From Streptococcus suis (GTDB lineage Bacteria; Bacillota; Bacilli; Lactobacillales; Streptococcaceae): DNA of 64,000 nucleotides. The notes beneath the pieces are model-generated. The model searched no databases. It saw only the letters and a list, made by a program, of their open reading frames with translations, and was not told where the DNA came from. The translations under genes and the position numbers were made by a program. Positions 63,890 through 64,000 of this stretch are shown in pieces; the stretch's first letter is position 1, and each line of letters opens with the position of its first letter. Location: NCBI RefSeq assembly GCF_002960445.1, contig NZ_POJD01000075.1, positions 32,809 through 96,808 of the forward strand, written 5' to 3'.

Positions 63890-64000
63890 ATGAACAAAAA
63901 TATAAAATATTCTCAAAACTTTTTAACGAGTGAAAAAGTACTCAACCAAATAATAAAACAATTGAATTTAAAAGAAACCGATACCGTTTACGAAATTGGA
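63890..64000 (+). CDS. erm(B): rRNA adenine N6-methyltransferase Erm(B), 5' part
   Basis: The first 37 codons are visible before the window ends (start [20 protein letters not shown], ending ETDTVYEIG), identical as far as I recall to Erm(B). The enzyme dimethylates A2058 of 23S rRNA, giving resistance to macrolides, lincosamides and streptogramin B. The N-terminal QNFL and the start of the SAM-binding motif EIG are present. The gene is foreign to the core genome and is usually carried on transposons or integrative elements, probably extending past this window. Confidence 0.95.

Overview
The window looks like a low-GC Gram-positive coccus chromosome, a Streptococcus and most probably S. suis or a close relative. 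The evidence is the family content and gene order: gyrB-ezrA-serB, rnjB next to a tributyrin-type esterase, a trpXYZ importer, an NFACT/FbpS-type protein, and a SecA2/SecY2 locus with a giant serine-rich repeat adhesin. The species call is inference from remembered gene order. No rRNA, tRNA, CRISPR array or intact transposase was seen.

Layout. 1-30,000 is mostly core genome. It holds a CLC-type channel (cut by the window edge), chorismate mutase and flavodoxin; a DHH phosphoesterase with an ApbE flavinyltransferase; L31 type B; rodA; a DJ-1/PfpI protein; gyrB; ezrA; serB; a HAD phosphatase; glycerate kinase; eno; a beta-propeller lactonase; an AI-2E/PerM-type transporter; a TPR protein; acetolactate decarboxylase; an RqcH/FbpS-type protein; trpXYZ; a ProXp/YbaK-type deacylase; a lipoprotein; RNase J2; an esterase; and a matrixin-type metalloprotease. 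The trpXYZ importer has a tryptophan T-box leader carrying a 105-nt hairpin. Between the T-box terminator and trpX lies a second candidate regulator, a 14-codon reading frame rich in Trp (MMKRWRWWNKILMT).

30,000-60,000 is an accessory Sec glycoprotein export island. A leftward arm encodes a multi-domain DUF1792-GT2 glycosyltransferase, a divergent GtfA/GtfB pair and a Gtf3-like enzyme. A rightward arm encodes SecY2-Asp1-Asp2-Asp3-SecA2-GtfA-GtfB and a 59-aa Asp4-like protein. The arms are separated by decayed gene fragments. Then come a 55-bp tandem repeat array and a 3647-aa serine-rich repeat surface protein (KxxKxGKxW signal peptide, two Ser-rich regions, Ig/cadherin-like modules, LPNTG anchor). 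The predicted flow is: GtfA/GtfB add GlcNAc to Ser/Thr in the cytosol, the other glycosyltransferases extend the glycan, Asp1-3 and SecA2 deliver the glycoprotein to SecY2, and sortase anchors it to the wall.

60,000-64,000 holds an ABC-F ATPase with a possibly leaderless mRNA, a dispersed hairpin repeat, a helix-turn-helix regulator and rlmA. Directly after rlmA comes the start of an erm(B) macrolide resistance gene with its leader region. The leader has a 12-bp tandem duplication that puts a stop codon after four residues. The abrupt change from core gene to erm(B) sequence marks one edge of acquired DNA continuing past the window.
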